Shown here: positions 1 through 9,072 of the stretch, piece by piece
How positions within the stretch are numbered: position 1 is the first letter of the stretch
Layout of the letters: each line of letters begins with the position of its first letter
NCBI RefSeq assembly: GCF_000276665.1
Contig: NW_004955405.1
Location: 16,283,684-16,347,683, forward strand
Source: Chinchilla lanigera
Taxonomy: Eukaryota > Chordata > Mammalia > Rodentia > Chinchillidae
Direction of reading: 5' to 3'
Length of the DNA: 64,000 bases
Translations under genes and position numbers: made by a program
Notes under the pieces: generated by a model
What the model saw: the letters and a program-made list of their open reading frames with translations, nothing else
Told to the model about the DNA's origin: nothing
The model's database searches: none

Positions 1-135
1 CCCCCTGCCAGCGTCTTGATTTTTCACCTGGAAAGATCCATGACAGGCTTGTGCCCTAAAAAAACCTGTGCTAATAAATTCGTGTGGCTTTAAGTTGCTA
101 AGTTTGCAGCACTTTGTTACAGTAGCAACAGGGAA
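1..135 (+). repeat. 3' end of a MaLR (MLT1-like) LTR
   Basis: The sequence resembles the 3' end of a mammalian MLT1 LTR: 'gccagcgtcttgat', a polyadenylation-like 'aataaattcgtgtggc', then 'agtttgcagcactttgttacagtagcaac'. The element is cut by the window start. It is non-coding and old (many mismatches to remembered consensus). The family assignment is from memory. Confidence 0.6.
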
Positions 136-589
136 ATATTTCTGGGAAATATTTAAAGGAAACGGTTCTTGTGATGGGTTGTTAACTTTGGTAGTAGACT
201 GATAGCAGGAAATTGTGTCTCCAGGAACTCAACTGAAAACTTTGAGGATTAGCCATGGGGTATTAAAAATGGGGCTTTTTAAATTTGGTAGGTTCCTATT
301 GCTGTTTTAGCAATGAGTAATTTAGCAATACACAATTACTGGCTTAAAACAAAACAAACTTAGTATTTAACAATTGTGTATGTGAAAAGTTTCACTAGAC
401 TAAAATAAAAACTCATGCATGCAGCATTCCTTTTAGAAGTTCTAGGGGAAAACCTATTTCCTTCCTTGTTCAGCTTTATAGGGTACTTGCTGTCCCTAAC
501 TTGTGGCTTCCAATTTTAATTTTTAAAAGCAGCAGTAAATCATCTTCAAACGTCTCTTGTTTCTGCTCCCCTCATATGAATTTTTGTGA

Positions 590-715
590 TTCCAACACTC
601 AGGAAGCTGAGGCAGAGTGATCACTGAGAATTTGAGGCCAGCCGGGGTTACATAGTGAGATCAAGGCCAGCCTACAGTCACAGAGTGAGACCTTGTGTCA
701 AAAAAAACAAAAAAA
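590..715 (+). mobile_element. B1-type (7SL-derived) SINE
   Basis: The plus strand carries typical B1 blocks: 'cactcaggaagctgaggcag', 'tttgaggccagccggggtta', 'catagtgagatcaaggccagcc', 'gagtgagaccttgtgtc', followed by an A-rich tail interrupted by C. The 5' end (the usual 'gcctggtggtggcgc' part) is missing, so it is truncated. Confidence 0.8.
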
Positions 716-1410
716 ATCTTTTTCTTGTGATTACATTGCATCCATCTGAAAAATTCCAGATAATTATTCTCCATCTCACCTCAGTTATACCTGCAAAATC
801 CCCTTTGCCATTACAGGTAACATGCACAGATTTTGAGGATTAAAGCATAAATATCCGTGAGAAACCATTATTGTACCACCCACAATAAGTTTTTGCATGT
901 GGCATAAAAGCATAAACCTCACGTGCAAAACTATTCCTAGCATGTTTCTTCCTGGAATCAAATTGTTGCTGTGAGATAGTCCAAGAAAACCTGTAAAAAG
1001 ACCACTACAGAGAAGAACCAAGGCCTTTGGCCAAATCACTGAGCTCCTCACTAGCGGCCCTCTCCAGCTGCCCATCATGTGAGTGCAGCCACTGTAGATC
1101 TTCTAGTTCACCCGGTGCCTTCTGAACCACCATACAAGCAGAACTTCCTAATCTACACCAGAATCAGGAGAGATGATAATGGGTGCTGTTTTTCTAAGTG
1201 CTTCAGTTTTGGTGTGTTATAAATTAATGTCTCATGGAAATAACACTGTAGCCCTGTTTATAATGAGCAAACTACCAGAAATTGGAGGATGCTAACTAGA
1301 GGGAGATGGGTTCTTCTATCAAGTATTTAGGATTATATCCTGGGTCAAAATACATGGAGTCCTAGCAAAAAGCCCAGTGCATAGTAGGGCGTCTAGGATA
1401 TTAGTTATCT

Positions 1411-1509
1411 TTTTTTTGTTTTTGTTTTTTTTTCTGGTACTGGGAATCGAACACACGACCTTGCACTTGCCAGGCAGGCGCTGTGCCGCTGAGCTAAACC
1501 CCAGCCCCC
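1411..1509 (-). mobile_element. ID-type tRNA-derived SINE
   Basis: On the minus strand this reads ggggctggggtttagctcagcggcac...gttcgattcccagtaccag followed by an A-rich tail. An A box (TAGCTCAGCGGC) and a B box (GTTCGATTCC) are visible. A direct repeat 'attagttatcttttt' flanks it (about 1400-1414 and 1510-1524), a target-site duplication from L1-type retrotransposition. Confidence 0.9.
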
Positions 1510-2369
1510 ATTAGTTATCTTTTTCAAGGTAGGTTGATTTATTTTTTTAATGGGTAGAGAGATCCCACCACTACCCCATTAAAAGAGCTAGGATTTAATG
1601 TGGCATACAACACACAATGTGTTGTCTGATCATTTTGCTCAGTGATCCATAATTTAAAGTTATAAAGCCTTAACCTAAATGATATCTATAGTCCAAAAAT
1701 ATTGTTTCTCCAGAAATATAACACGGTAGCTAAATTTTAGAGTATAGAATCTTACAGTTCATATTGTTTAATTGCACTGTCACAGAAGAATCTTAGAATT
1801 TTGCTTAGCTTGTTCGATTGCTGTACATGACTTCTGAAAGTAACATAATTTTAACTTTTCATGGCAAATTCATTCACAGAATTCATACAGCAGGTGAACA
1901 CGTAAGTGTTCACTTGGCACCATTTCAAAACAGTTAATGGAGTAGCTGATTAGCATACATTGCAAAGAGTCCTTTAATTTCATATCACCCAGGAACATCT
2001 GATGTCATGTGTGTGAATGGTGGTTTTGAGGGACATAAATATTGACATCTTTCCCTAAGTTAAGCAATGAGGCTGTGCTGACTCAGTGAAAAACTTGCAT
2101 TTCCAAATAAAAGAACTAAATCATATAATGCAAACCTACACGATTAAATTCTCCACCTGAGTACTAAAAATCCAAGTGAAGTTATAAGTAAGGTTTAAAC
2201 TCACTTGAAGCAATGCACTGTGATGTTTGGGCAGAAATCCAGTTCAAGGGTGGCTTTCAAGTTTTCAGAGAAAACCACTTGAATGGATTATGTTCACTTG
2301 GTCCTCTGTCTGCTTTGCTTCTTCTCCATCCTGGAATTTCCATATTGATGGTCTAGGAATTACATTAAA

Positions 2370-2745
2370 AAAACTACAAAATCGGTCATGTTATTCTCCT
2401 GCTAAAGGAGTTTTTCCTTGCTTCTGTAGAAAGTCCAAACTCCTTAATTTAATATATTCCTTAATTTAGCTTGGCGTGATCTGCTGCTGTGGATTCCTGC
2501 AGCTTTATCTCTTCACAGGTTTCCTCATCTTCTGCGGATCCAGCCATGGGGCAAAGACTGTAATTCCACGGGTTTCTTTCTTTTCTAGGTCACTTTCACA
2601 CATGCAGCCTGGTGATTTCCTATATATCTGAAAATCCCCATTCAAGTGTCACTGCATCAAGGAAGCCTTTCTTGGCCCCCTTATCCAAATCATATATCTG
2701 AAATCTCATGCCATTTCCCGTTGGTTTACCATGTCTTGTTCCAAA
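2370..2745 (+). repeat. L2 LINE relic (3' end of ORF2 region)
   Basis: Blocks typical of L2 are visible: 'aaagtccaaactccttaat', 'cccattcaagtgtcactgc', 'aggaagcctttcttggccccc'. The order matches L2 (poultry-of-clauses commonly seen as 'kspnsl... fkchl... eafl' in translation). Heavily decayed, no open frame. Confidence 0.6.
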
Positions 2746-3519
2746 CGAGTGAGGTGTTTAACTGTACGGTAACAGCCTATGCAATAATTTTCTTGGAATA
2801 AAATAGGTTGGACCATGTAAAAATGGAAACTGTACTTTTTCATCCCTATACTTTGCCTCATGTTTGAGGACCTTTAACAGGCTCATTTCAGGTCTGCTAA
2901 TTTCTTATTCTAATTGAGGGCTTAGCCCAAGTGGTAAACAGATCCTTTCTTGGTCACTTAATTCAAAGACCTTTCTGTAGTCTTTGGTGGGTGATCTCCA
3001 ATATTCATGATTTAATTTCACAAGAGAATGTCTCATGTCTTGCATTGTACTGTCACTGCATGCAGTGAATTTGGTTATATATTTCTTTTTACTTATAGGC
3101 ATCTTTCAGAATGAAAGTCTATGACAGCAGGGTCTTGCCTGTTTCCCCATCTGTGAACGATACTTAGCATGAAGCCAGTGCCTGCCTGCACCAGGGAACC
3201 CTGAAGGAAATCTTCCCCATCCTCTGGGCCATTATCTCTTGGGATCACCTTAGTTGCTATTAAGCAAACAGGCTCTTGCTGGACAAATATTCAAATGCCC
3301 ATGTGAGTTGATATGCTTGATGAAACTTCCCCATCCAACTATGACTTTCCATTAAGTGACTAGACTAGGTGGGAGAGTTTATCATCAAATTATTAGTGAC
3401 ACACTAGGAAACAAAGAAATGGGCCAGGTGATCTTGTGTAATTTATTAATTTGGGAAAGTATATTATGGCAAAAAAATAGAGTTACTTTTAATTTTTAGA
3501 AGAGTTTAAGAGAAATATT
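2746..3519. other. unique DNA, no clear feature
   Basis: Outside the weak exon candidate at 2905-3102, I see no repeat or gene in this stretch. Confidence 0.4.
2905..3102 (-). other. weak candidate coding exon or chance ORF
   Basis: A 65-codon minus-strand frame ends in TAA at its low-coordinate end. From about 3059 downward the translation has a protein-like composition (for example MQDMRHSLVKLNHEYW) and follows a possible acceptor 'ttcactgcatgcag'. A possible donor 'agaaag|gtcttt' lies at about 2967. The acceptor phase does not fit directly with the better exon candidate at 6530-6869, so an extra exon would be needed. It may equally be a chance ORF. No family recognised. Confidence 0.15.
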
Positions 3520-3668
3520 GCCTGGTGTAGTGACACATGCCTGTAATACCAGTACTCAGGAGGCTGAGACAGGAGAATCTCTGTGAGTTTGAGGACAAAC
3601 TAGGGTGCAGAGTGAATTCAAGGCGAGCCTGAGCTTCATAATGAGAGCCTATCTAAAGACAGAAAAAA
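3520..3668 (+). mobile_element. B1-type SINE, near full length
   Basis: It starts at 'gcctggtgtagtgacacatgcctgtaatac', which holds the pol III A-box region, and continues 'actcaggaggctgagacagg', 'gtgagtttgagga', 'gaattcaaggcgagcctgag', 'gagagcctatct', then an A-rich tail. This is the canonical B1 order with modest divergence. Confidence 0.85.
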
Positions 3669-4203
3669 GAGTAATATAAAAGTGGTATAATACATTTTCA
3701 CAAAATGTATTTCTAGGAGAAGAGTCACCTTTTCTTAGGATTTCTTAAGAGAGACTGTGCCCAGAACTCCAGAAGGAAAGCAGTACTGAAAAAGAAGTCT
3801 GATTGTTTTTCTGTGTCCCTCACTGCCTCTTCTCCAGGAAGGAGAAAACAACACTACAACTGACTAGATAGTGGAGGTAGGAAGTCATCCATTGGCTCAC
3901 TGCTTAGCGATGGGCGGAGTCACCGTGCACAGCTCCTCCCTGGTGCCACAGCGAGGGTTTTATGCCCCATAATGCTCCATGCGTGTCTCAGGATAAGAGA
4001 TCTTTGAGGACGCTGACTTCCGCAAGGGGAGGCCTCAAGGTCTGGGTTTGTACAAAGAATGGGGAAGGAGCTTTCAGGGGGTTCTTTTCCCGAGCAAATT
4101 CGGCCAGTACCAGAGGGAGCTGAAGAGTTTGACAGTTCATTTTTAGCCCCTCTGCCCCGTTTTTAGAGCAGGCTTTTCACAACCTCTATAGCCAATAATT
4201 CTA
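3669..4203. other. unique DNA with a local CpG-richer patch
   Basis: About 3900-4110 has several CpG dinucleotides (for example 'ttagcgatgggcggagtcaccg', 'gacttccgcaagg', 'cccgagcaaattcgg') in an otherwise AT-rich region. It could be an unrecognised LTR or a small regulatory element; no ORF of note. Confidence 0.3.
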
Positions 4204-4560
4204 CTTCCTTTCTTATTTTTTATTTTATTTTAAAGAAAGTAGTAAATGAGAAACAAAGAAATAGAACAGTAGCAGCATATCAGTATCACAAAAATAAACA
4301 AATCAAAACAAGAACATTCAAAGTGATGCAGGGTCTCAAGACAAAATAATATGAATCAACAGTGGTTGTTACATTACATATCACTATGCTCAACTGCATT
4401 GCTCAGATTACCAGATGTAAGAATAAAAGATTGTTCAAACCGTTATAGGGTCTACTTCTCTTTAATGTAAAAGTTTCTTTGGTTTCTTAGATGAAGAAAA
4501 GTTTAGAGAATGTGAAACCTACAAGCTGCTATCATCAAAGGACATGAAAATAATAATTCC
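4204..4560. repeat. unclassified interspersed repeat, copy 1
   Basis: This segment shares an ordered set of blocks with 19263-19582: 'tattttaaagaaagtagtaaat', 'caagac/aaaacaagataata', 'caacagtggttgttacattacatat', 'gctcagattaccagatgta', 'gattgttcaaac'. The two are clearly related but diverged. I do not recognise the family; no coding frame. Confidence 0.5.
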
Positions 4561-6529
4561 TATGAGTAAATGAGTTAAGTAGACTTTAGAGGTGATTTTT
4601 ATTCAGAACGCAAACTTGTGAGTAATTCCTGTAGCTCTGTGGTTTTCCTACCCCGTGACATCTTGAGCCAGGCTCAGTAACAAGCTACATTTGACTAGAA
4701 TCAGCAAAGAGTTAATGAGCAAACGTTTCTGGCCATTAACTATTACATAATATCTTTTCTAACTGTATATGGTTCAGTAATGCATTGGTGAGTTATGCTT
4801 GTGACAATTGCTGGGTTTTTATATTTCTTTTAAAAATTCACATTTCACAAAATTCACACTTAATCAAAGTGCTGTTTTTAGGTGCTGTGTTTCTGTATGT
4901 CTAGAAACTTAATCACCAATATAATTGTTTGATATTCTTTAATGAAAGATGGAGAGAAAAATAGAGCTATTTACAGTATTTTCACTTTGGCCACTCTAAA
5001 CTCTTAGGGTTCTTGCAATTTCATCTATCTGAAGTTCAAATTTAAAAATGAACAATGTACTTTGATGTCTGAGAATATAATCTAAGAGCCTACTGCTAGA
5101 TGACAATAAATTTTTTGTATATAAACATGCTAAAGAAAAAGTACCTTCACCAATAAAAGATGCTCCCAGTAAAGGATGACCGAGGAGCAGAAGGTGTCAG
5201 TCAGACCTTGGCTTAGAAAAAGAACAATCACTTTTTCTTAAAACCTGAAATTTCAAGAAAAGAATTCACCTAAATTGGTGTAAAATTTTGCCAAATGGAA
5301 GACTTTAGCACACATTGGAGTCTTATTCTGTTTCAATCCGTGACATTTCTTATGTAACCTTTAATCCTTATCATCTTCTGACTATGATATGTGAGGGGAC
5401 TGGTGAATAATGGTGCAGATCTTTGCTTTTCATTTCCCTAGGCTTATGGAATGAGAAGTTAAACCTGCCCATTTTGTGATCTAATCGATTCTCTTTGGTT
5501 TAACAACAAGACTGATGTAGCCCCTTCTTAGGCTCTTCCCGCTGATCTGAACTTAGAATTTTAGTCATTCATGTAAAGCTTTTCATGCTGGTTTCATATT
5601 GAAAATGGGTCCCAGCTGCTCTGGCTTTCTTAATCCCTCCTAGAAAAGCATATGTGACAGCGGCTGCCCAGTGAGACCACAGCCCCAACTCTTTCTCTCC
5701 GAGGGGGGAAAGTGCTAGGCCAGACACTGTTGTGCTCCCTTCCTCAGCTGGCTAATTAGATCAATATTCATTTTATATTTTGACAAACAGACATAAACTA
5801 TAAGAACTGTATATATAATAGATCAATATTATGATTATGCAAGGTGTTATTCAATTAGTATTTTTGAAACTTCTATCATGTCCTAACAGGTAATAAGGAC
5901 TTAACACATATTGAATGAATAAGTATGTGAAGAGATAAAGGTATTAAGCAGAAAACACAGGGAGTTTCTTAAATAAGTTTTTAATAGTTCTCCATGTTTT
6001 ATTTTAAAAAGAAGGTTGAAAGTTAAATATTTGCCTTATGTATTTGAAAAATGTGATAGAATAACTACACACAGCCTTGTTCTCTATCTTCTTATAACTA
6101 AATGTTTTTAATAACTTTGCACCTGTTCCTTGATAATTTTCAAGTTGTCTATAATCTGTATTTGATATTACTGAGTCACTCAGTCTCACATTTAGAAAAT
6201 GTGAGATTAAGCAGATAATTAATAGTAGTAAGTTTTTAACTTGTACACATATATCCATATATACCATATAACATTTCTTTCCTGAACAACGTTAAAATTA
6301 TGCACTCCATTCTTATGTGCTGTATCAATGATATATGAGAACATATACATTACATTATGAGCAGATGCTTATATTGTCATCTACTTATACTGTTAGATGG
6401 AATAAACAATGCAGATTCTATTCTTGAAGCTTAAAGATAACATCAGACCTGGCCCAAACTAGTAAAATATATGATTGAGAATGAAATTTATCAAAATGTA
6501 GACAAAGTCAGCATCCTGAAGCCTTAAAC
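4561..6529. other. unique AT-rich DNA
   Basis: No repeat family recognised. One tentative microexon (6123-6170, minus strand; acceptor 'gactcag', donor 'acag|gtgcaa') lies 360 bp downstream of the stronger exon candidate and is phase-compatible with it, but 48 bp is too short to weigh heavily. A short MIR/L2-like tail is possible near 5880-5935. Confidence 0.3.
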
Positions 6530-6869
6530 CTATTTCTGCAACAAAGAAAAGCAGACATTTTGCCAGTGCTGATTTGTCTTTTTCTACTGATGGAAGCATC
6601 CTCAGGCATTCTATTGTCTCTTCTAAGGAGGGCAGAATTGGAGTGTAGAGTAGTGAAACCTTATTCAAGGTAACATTATATTTATGAATTGTGTCACATA
6701 GTAGGTGTGCTGCTTGCACAACACATAACCAAAGGCATCTTTCAAAATACCTTACTGAAAGATGTCTCTCTATATGAAGATGTTGGAGCTTTATATAATT
6801 GCTCCTCCACATGGTTATGTTTGAGGAATTTTTGATGGACTCTGCTACTTCGGATATACTCCTGTGTAG
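6530..6869 (-). CDS. candidate internal coding exon of an unrecognised minus-strand gene
   Basis: Reading the minus strand, a strong 3' splice site ('ttggaaatttttttttcag', AG at 6871-6870) opens directly into an ORF in phase 0, beginning LHRSISEVAES. The frame stays open for 136 codons to a TAG at about 6459-6461. A weak donor 'aaatag|gtttaa' would end the exon at 6530 (340 nt, phase 1); if unused, the last codons are LRLQDADF followed by a hydrophobic tail. The predicted peptide is Leu-rich and alpha-helical in look (for example LCVVQAAHLLCDTIHKY and LPSVEKDKSALAKCLLFF), like a helical-repeat fold, with Cys residues and no signal peptide. It is the longest minus-strand frame in the window not explained by a repeat. 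An L1 insertion ends 28 bp upstream of the acceptor. I do not recognise the protein. Alternatives: exon of a decayed gene, or chance ORF beside a chance pyrimidine tract. Confidence 0.45.
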
Positions 6870-6896
6870 CTGAAAAAAAAATTTCCAACTCAACTT
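6870..6896 (-). promoter_or_regulatory. 3' splice site (polypyrimidine tract + AG) of the candidate exon
   Basis: On the minus strand the bases run 'ttttaagttgagttggaaatttttttttcag'. A run of nine T precedes CAG. 'ttttaag' or 'gttgag' near the L1 junction may hold the branch point. Inference from motif only. Confidence 0.4.
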
Positions 6897-6913
6897 AAAA
6901 CTCACTCAAATTT

Positions 6914-7635
6914 CTGCCTATTTTCTCTTCCAGTAAATTTAGTGTTTCTATTTTAGTATTTAGATATTTTATCCATTTTGACTTTAGTTTAGTGTATGGG
7001 GATAGACATGGGTCTAGTTTGAGTCTTCAGCATGTGGAAATCCAATTTTTCCAGCACCATTTATTAAAGAGACTATATTTCTTCCAGTAAACATGTCTGA
7101 CTCCTTTGTCAAAGATAAGGTGGCAAAGTGTGTTTGGGATTGTGTCTGCATCTTCTATTCTGATCCTCAGGCCTGTTTTTTTGTTTTGCCAGTACCATGC
7201 TGATTTTATCACAGTAGCTTTGTAGTATAATTTCAGGTGTAGGATGGTGATGCCCCTTGACTTGCCTTTGTTACCCAGATTGTTTTTGCTAGTCTAGATC
7301 TTTTGTGATTCCAAATGAATTTTAGGAATGTTTTCTTTAGATCTGTGAGGTATGCTGATTGTATGTTGATTGGGATTGCTTTAAATCTGTCCAGCAGTTT
7401 TGGGAGTATGGTCATTTTCACTATTTTGGTTCTTCCTCTCTAAGAGCAAGGGATATCTTTCTGTTGTCTAATGTCTTCTTCAATCTCCTTTTTCAGGGTG
7501 CTGTAATTTTCACTGTTCAGATCTTTTCCTTCTTTTGCCACCTTGATTCCTAAGTATTTCATTTTTTGAGATGCTATCATGAAGGCTGTGCTTTCCATAA
7601 TCTCTCTCTGTGAGTTTGTTAGGTATAAGTATAGG
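6914..7635 (-). pseudogene. L1 ORF2 fragment, inverted segment
   Basis: Minus-strand frames give ORF2 post-RT signatures, for example MTILPKLLDRFKAIPINI followed by TFLKFIWNHKRSRLAKTI, then IRIEDADTIPNTLCHLIF and YTKLKSKWIKYL-type sequence, in order toward lower coordinates. Frame breaks at about 7235 and elsewhere show decay. Confidence 0.88.
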
Positions 7636-9051
7636 CAGAGAGTTCACGAAGAAAACCCGAACTGCAAGGAAAATAGTACAAAGGATCAACAAATGGGATC
7701 TCACCTTCTTAAAAAGCTTTTGCACAGAAAAAGAAATCACCAACAGAGTGAAAAGACAACCTACAGGGTGGGAAAAAATTATAGTCAGTTGTCCCACAGA
7801 AAAGGACTTATATCTAGAACATATAAACAATTAAACAAAATCAGACCCCCAAATTCAAAGACCAAATCCAAAAATGAGCATCTGAGATGAATACACACTT
7901 CTCAGATGAAAAAATACACATGGAAGATAAATATATGAAACAATGTTCCACATTATTGGTCATTTGAGAGATACAAATTAAAACAACATTGAGATTTTAT
8001 TTCACCCCAGAAAGACGGCTATCATTAAAAAATCAACCAATAGTAAATGCTGGCAGAGCTGTGGGGAAAAAGGAACACTTTTACACTGTTGGTAGGAATG
8101 TAGATTGAGGCAACCACTGTAGAAATCAGTGTGGAGATTCCTTAAAAACTAGAATTAGAGGTTCAACTGAACCAGCTATGCCCCTTCTGTATGTCTTCCC
8201 AGAATTAAAAATATCTTACCAGCTGAGCAACTTCATTGAAGATAGCAATATGTAATATAACAACCACTGTAAATTCCTATCATGTTGTTTTGAAACCCTG
8301 TATCAATTTTATTGTTTTTGCTTTGTGTTGTTTTTGTCTATATTGTTGTTATTTTGTTACTATTTTAAAATTCTCTTTAAATAAAAAAATCATAACACAG
8401 TGATATATATGTGCACTTATGTTTATAGCAGCACAATTTGTAATAGCTAAATCTTGGAAACAATCCAAATCCCCATCAACTGAGGAATGGATAAAACAGA
8501 TTTTTTTAATATAATGGAGTACTATTCAGCCATGAAGAAGGATAAACTGCAGACTTTTATAGATAAATGGATACAACTTGAGACCATATTCATAAGTAAA
8601 ATAAATCAGACCCATACGTATAAACATATTATCTCCCTAGTGTAAGAAACTGAATGAGTAAAAAGATCCACAATGTACAATAGATGTTGTGAATTGGGAA
8701 AAAAACTGTTCAGAGGAAAAGACAAACTATGATGGGGCAAACTATATGGGAAAGCAGGAAAGGGAAAAAGAAAAAAAATATATGTACACACAAAATAGTT
8801 AAGATAGTTATACAGCTAATTTCTCTTAGTTCACTGAAAAGAAAGTTTTGTGCGAATATTGTTGGGACAAGATATCACACCTATATCTTCTACTCTGAAT
8901 ATCTAACAGGAAGACAACAGTATACAATGTATCAACTACTGTATCTGTCCTAACAACCTGTTTTGAAATTTGGTTTCACTGTTATATTTACCTTTTTTCT
9001 CTTTAAAATTAAAAAAATATATAAGAACTCTGAATTATTTATAGAAAACCA
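7636..9051 (+). pseudogene. L1 ORF2 C-terminus and 3' UTR, direct segment
   Basis: The plus strand reads REFTKKTRTARKIVQRINKW, then KSFCTEKEITNRVKRQPT, then the '[16 protein letters not shown]'-like block near 8050 and the 'cagcacaatttgtaatagc' block at 8430. After the ORF2 stop the 3' UTR (about 8640-9020) matches the 3' UTR at 27240-27635. The piece is interrupted at 8221-8395 by a second L1 3' end. Confidence 0.88.
8221..8395 (+). mobile_element. short 5'-truncated L1 (3' UTR only), nested in the older L1
   Basis: The segment 'cttcattgaagatagcaata' to 'ttctctttaaataaaaaaa' matches the terminal part of the L1 3' UTR seen at 27480-27630, 29900-30012 and 8900-9018. It sits between 'agaattaaaaatatc' and 'ataacacagtgatatatatgtgc', which are contiguous in the other L1 copy (26960-26990). 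So this is a younger insertion of about 170 bp. Confidence 0.8.
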
Positions 9052-9072
9052 AAAAAAACCTCACTCAAATTT

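Larger units (their letters stand above)
136..2369. other. mostly unique intergenic/intronic DNA
   Basis: Apart from the B1 near 590-715 and the ID SINE at 1411-1509, I see no recognisable gene, RNA or repeat. The DNA is AT-rich. The ORFs here are short and without recognisable motifs. Confidence 0.5.
6914..9051. mobile_element. LINE-1 with 5' inversion (twin-priming structure)
   Basis: The left part (6914-about 7635) is L1 ORF2 in minus orientation; the right part (about 7636-9051) is the downstream ORF2 end and 3' UTR in plus orientation with an A-rich end. A direct repeat 'aaaactcactcaaattt' (6897-6913) recurs at about 9055-9072 with one extra C. The cleavage site tt|aaaa (TTTT/AA on the other strand) is the L1 endonuclease consensus. 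The order of ORF2 segments fits twin priming: the inverted part lies 5' of the direct part in L1 coordinates. All frames are broken, so the copy is inactive. Confidence 0.92.

Noticed and set aside
7510..7890. Overlapping ORFs of 74-106 codons at the L1 inversion junction
   Set aside because: They span the join between inverted and direct L1 parts; they are hybrid frames.
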